From Azolla caroliniana (Eukaryota > Polypodiophyta): 64,000 nt of DNA. The stretch lies in assembly GCA_043228905.1 (NCBI GenBank), contig JBHGNT010000135.1, positions 1-64,000 of the forward strand. The letters are read 5' to 3'. How positions within the stretch are numbered: the stretch's first letter is position 1; every line of letters begins with the position of its first letter. The translations under genes and the position numbers were made by a program. Below, piece after piece: positions 60,132 to 64,000 of this stretch. A model generated the notes under the pieces. The model was not told where the DNA came from, did not search any database, and saw nothing but the letters and a program-made list of their open reading frames with translations.

Positions 60132-61450
60132 TGGTGTTTTTTTTCCTTCCAAAATGAAGCTACTTTCCCATTAATTAGGTAAGATTATTACAAAGAGACT
60201 GTACAAGGAGGCTTAAGCATAGATCGGGGAATCCCCCTCTGATCAAGTCCTAGAAATTGAGACTAGTTACATCGCCTTTCGGACGGACTACTTAGTGTAA
60301 GTACCTACAGCTAAAACAGTGCCATGTAGTGATGGCTAGCATGAGACAACTCTTGGGGTTGACAACAGAGGGAGGGTGGTAAGTGATAGTTCCACCTCGG
60401 GCCACTTCCTCCTTGTGTCACCATAGGCGTGTTCCACCATTTCTACCAAATGCGCAAACAGGCAATATCCACGTCAGAGGAATGGCTGCAAACCTCGTCC
60501 AATTGCCCTCGTAGACAGCTAATAAGCGCAAACCATATGTCCATGATCACTTCCTCCGGGGGTCGCACCAGATCCTGGAAGACCTTTAGGCAGCCGCTTT
60601 CCATACGTACCACAGGGTGAAGCCTGCGATCAGCATCCAAATGTCCAGGCACCTAGGGGATGCGGACTGCAAGCCTCTCTCAAATCGAATCTTGGAGATT
60701 TTTCCTCGCATGCATACATAGCACCGGCTATCCGCATTGAAGGCGTTCGTCCACCTATCACCAGAATGATCTTGAGCCATGCCGCAACACTCCACGATGT
60801 TGATCCTTCCACTTCACATGCCACAAGGAGGCGAGTCACTCTATCCCATACCTTTTGAGTGTGAGGGCAATCCCATAGACAATGCCTCAGAGTCTCAATA
60901 GGTGAATGGCAAAGTGGACAGCCTAACGGGCCGCCACGTTTACCTAGCCATTCGCCAACGGGAACCACATTATGCCCGATTTGCCACCAAAAAAACTTTA
61001 TCTTTTCCGGCAAGTGGAGACGCCAGAGACCCTTCCAAAAGGTAATGAGCACCTCATCAGGGATGCCCAATGTACGCCAGCCATTGCGTAAGGGACCGTC
61101 TAGCTACAGTTGAAAAGCCCGACCCAGTTTAGTGTTGTACTCGAAGAAATGGCGAAATCTGCCATCATGTTTCCACCTGAAATCCCCTGGGTCTCATTCT
61201 AGTTCGACAAGGGAACGACAACCATATACCCATAACTTCCAATGGGGTTCCACCTTAGCAACATCCGGGTCTGTCTTCCAGATGTTACCAACTTGCGCCA
61301 CCATGCGAATAGGGTACCAAGAACCCCTACTCTGACTCTCCCCAAAAATCTTATCTCTTCCCGATCCGTTCACGCCCTTCAGCACCTTAACCCTTCCAGC
61401 CTCATCAAAGAGACCGAACCAAGCATCTTCACTCTCATTTACTCTCATTT
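60132..61450 (-). mobile_element. 5'-truncated LINE with RT zinc-binding domain (pseudogene)
   Basis: Minus-strand LINE. Its 3' end is the T-run at about 60139-60146 on the plus strand, followed by the same CTAATGGGAAAGTAGCTTCATTTTGG-type end as the 20.0- and 22.5-kb copies. Frame 61070-60630 encodes FWKGLWRLHLPEKIKFFWWQ, GPLGCPLCHSPIETLRHC and DCPHTQKVWDRVTRLL, the zf-RVT domain found downstream of plant LINE reverse transcriptases. An upstream frame (61448-61194) gives a matching WYPIRMVAQVGNIWKTD stretch but is broken by stops. The RT and endonuclease domains are missing. No convincing target duplication was found. Confidence 0.85.
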
Positions 61451-63250
61451 ACTCTCTAAGGGTTCATGAAACACCAATACGTTTATGTATAGGGTAATAA
61501 CATCTCTAAGTTCACTTCAAAAGAGTTGGAAATATGTTTGAAAGCACATTTTTACGAAGTTTCATCATTAATAATAGAAATACCATAAATGATTCTATTT
61601 CTTAAAAGAAAATAGATTGTGGGCATAGAGAGGCTTGTGGGCTGTGTTGAAGACTAAAAAAAAATCTCGTATTAACTTCCTAAAATGCACGAGAAAGTAG
61701 AGGTTTTAAATGGGCAACATATCTTGTTGTGGCAACATATCATGACTCGGGCGAGATACATGGGCTCATGCTTCATACATTGGATTACATTCAATGCACT
61801 AATTACAAACTACATCATCAAGCTAACTAGTTGCACGCACACTCATACATGTTAAGAACCCATCCATGTGTCAACAATCAAGCCTTGTTTTTGTATGATA
61901 GCTTGCATTCTCTTTAATGTGAGAAGAGACATTAGGTCATTAACAAACTGACTTGTAAACTATTCATATATTTTACAAAACAAGCTCACAAGTGAAAGTA
62001 TCACACTTAAACTCTAACATGTTAGATTTTATCACATTCAACGTTGCTTTTCCTGCATTTTTCAATTTTGACCTTTCCTTACATTTCCCTCAAGTACAAT
62101 GTGTACTCTTAATTGCAACATTTGCATTTGTTAGAAAAAATCTAGAACTTGGACAAGTCTCTTTGTTAAAATCTTTCACATTAGTTTCATAGGTTACATT
62201 TAACCTGTAAGAACAACAATAAAATGTCTCTCACTATAAGAGAGGTTGACCAAAATTAGAAAGAATTAAAACATTGTTTATTTCCCAAATTTGACTTAAA
62301 CCCCAATGCAATTGTCCAAATCCACTTCCATACTACAAATGTTTAGGTTAGAGATGTCAATGAAATCAAATAAAGTTCTGTAATATTTGATTATGCATCA
62401 ACCAAGGGCAAAACGTTCAGCACACAGTCCTATGCTACACAAGGCAATGGGTCCTCATCAATCCACCTACTTGAATGCAAGATATTCCAAAGCTTCAGTA
62501 GTTCATGTTGACGCAATTCTTGGTGCATAATGGGCTGACATACAACAGATCAATATGCTAGAATTTTTTTATAACTTCCTAGGACCACTTGTAACAGACT
62601 ATCGCATATCCAGCTATATATGATCAAATATTTGTAAGCCAAAGACTCATTTTTTATTATTAAGCCTACACTTTGTTTGCTCAAGGATATATTCAATTTA
62701 TTTACTATCACATCATAACAAAGCAATCTCACTGATTTTGCTGGCACATTTCTTGACTATAATAATCCTATACCTAAACCCAAAATCCTACACCTGGCGC
62801 TTGAATCTCTAGCAAGGCCACCTAAAACATGTGATTGTGATATTCTTAGGCTGACCATAAGTTAAAGATTTCTTTAACAGAGTTGCTTTACATCATGGCC
62901 CAAGCCATCTTCGAAGGAACGGCATGATAACGATCGTATCATGTCTCTGTTCAATTCAAAATCATGGAAAGGTCTTTCAAAATCTCTGTTAGTGTATATC
63001 TGTCCAAATCAACATTGAGGCATGAGGGTCTCTGCAAAGACACTCCAACTTACCTGTAGTGGGTGTCTATTTGGTTCAACAGACATGGGTATAAAATTGG
63101 CAACTTTAGGGCATTAACATAAATTGAGAGGAAATTTTTATTCACTCAATTATATCACATAATAGGCAGAAGCACACAACAGACCACGGTGCACAGAAGC
63201 ATAAAATAGACAAAGCTCATGAAATCAAAACTGAATCCTTTTTATTTGAA
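61451..63250. other. Intergenic, no gene recognised
   Basis: No coding signal seen apart from a possible LINE-like 3' tail at 62187-62230. The right-hand part may include the distal 3' region of the gene entering from the right edge. Confidence 0.5.
62187..62230 (+). mobile_element. Possible LINE-like 3' tail
   Basis: TTCATAGGTTACATTTAACCTGTAAGAACAACAATAAAATG is a diverged match to the tails at 4551 and 42556. Assignment rests only on this similarity. Confidence 0.3.
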
Positions 63251-63781
63251 TAAAAATCAATTTAGCATCAAGAAAACATACATGGAGTAGGGTAAAGAAG
63301 CTATTCGTGTACATTCTTCTAGATTTCAAGTTTCAATGCCTACAAAAAATGAACACAAGTAACTTTTGAATCTTATTGACCCAACCTCAACATTTGGTAA
63401 AACTACAACATGTGTGAGGATAAGAAACATCCTCTGTACAAACAGTGTCTGACTTGTAAACACCAGCAGAATAAATACAAAAACTGACATAGTATGTGGT
63501 AGACTGAAATGAGCATTCTAGACAGGAGGAATAAATGCTTATAGAGGGAAATTTGTATAAATGATATCTATACCTCAAATGCTGTTTATTTAAGCATCGT
63601 ACATTCTGGTACAAGTTCTGGAATTTTTTATGAATTTCTGTGCTACAAGAAGCTCTGTACTCGAGTTCTCACAGCTCCTGTACACTCACCAAAGAAATAA
63701 TTTTTACTACACCTCTGGAAAATAAACCTACGTAATAGCACTGTAATTCAGATCAATGCAGTGGGGAAACCATTGGAAAGG

Positions 63782-63883
63782 TTATCTGCCAATGCTCCAT
63801 CCATGCTCTGCAATAGCTTGTCGAACTCGGGATGCTGCATCTAAATTGTCGCTGAGAGGTGGATAGCTCCAGCTATCTCCCAT
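63782..63883 (-). CDS. Last coding exon of an unrecognised gene (partial)
   Basis: A CTTTTTGCAG acceptor (minus strand, exon starts at 63883) opens a 102-base frame in phase 0 that ends at TAA (63784-63782). Residues read MGDSWSYPPLSDNLDAASRV then RQAIAEHGWSIGR. The other two phases hit stops, so this frame is the only open one. Upstream exons lie beyond the window edge. The peptide looks like real protein, but I do not recognise the family. The 3'UTR probably extends to about 63250, where AATAAA-like signals occur on the minus strand (TTTATT on plus). Confidence 0.6.
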   Translation of the reverse strand: MGDSWSYPPLSDNLDAASRVRQAIAEHGWSIGR

Positions 63884-64000
63884 CTGCAAAAAGCAGAAAA
63901 CAAAATACTGTAACAAATCCTTTTTTTATATACATTATTGCATATTTTAAAAATCATGATATAACTAGAATTTTGGCAAAAGCATGACATGAATAGAAAA

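Noticed and set aside
60132-61460. Target duplication around the 60-61 kb LINE
   Set aside because: Flanks share loosely similar TTCACT..CATT..ACT bases but no exact direct repeat, so none was claimed.

Overview
This window is nuclear DNA from a land plant with a large, repeat-rich, AT-rich genome. Genes contain GT-AG introns, and the families present are typical of plants: a leucine-rich-repeat receptor-like kinase, a remorin, an RZ-1-type glycine-rich RNA-binding protein, a fasciclin-domain protein, and the ubiquitous RNA polymerase II subunit RPB3. Long GA/CT and ATGT/CATA microsatellites, many degraded LINEs and wide intergenic spaces suggest a fern or another large-genome lineage, but the species cannot be fixed from sequence alone.

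Layout. Bases 1-770 hold a probable solo or partial LTR (98-767). Bases 770-9950 are gene-poor and carry several local tandem duplications, a tRNA-like SINE head and LINE tails. An LRR receptor-like kinase lies on the minus strand (9952-12806, two exons, 755 aa). Upstream of it is a 1.7-kb microsatellite cluster (12875-14565). Bases 14.6-26 kb are intergenic, with LINE 3' ends; two of these (20.0 and 22.5 kb) are flanked by clear target-site duplications. The RZ-1-like gene is on the minus strand (26169-27636 plus a 5'UTR exon). A FAS1-domain membrane protein is on the plus strand (30967-33937, three exons, 505 aa). RPB3 is on the plus strand (36650-40347, four exons, 327 aa). Bases 40.4-47 kb hold a hAT-type MITE with a perfect 8-bp target-site duplication, a LINE zinc-finger relic and a PPR pseudogene. 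A six-exon remorin gene (628 aa) occupies 47203-52696. At 56380-57268 a hAT-type MITE contains a LINE fragment and a 300-bp foldback element, with matching target-site duplications at each level. A truncated LINE with the reverse-transcriptase zinc-binding domain lies on the minus strand at 60.1-61.4 kb. The last coding exon of an unrecognised minus-strand gene sits at 63782-63883.

The genes do not form a pathway or cluster. They are independent, widely spaced eukaryotic units. Each of the five complete gene models was built by hand from splice signals; every one keeps a continuous frame across its introns and gives a coding length divisible by three. No new multi-gene system is evident. The strongest unusual signals are the nested, duplication-bracketed transposons, the very high density of short tandem segmental duplications (about a dozen), and the histidine- and aspartate-rich insert within the receptor kinase domain.
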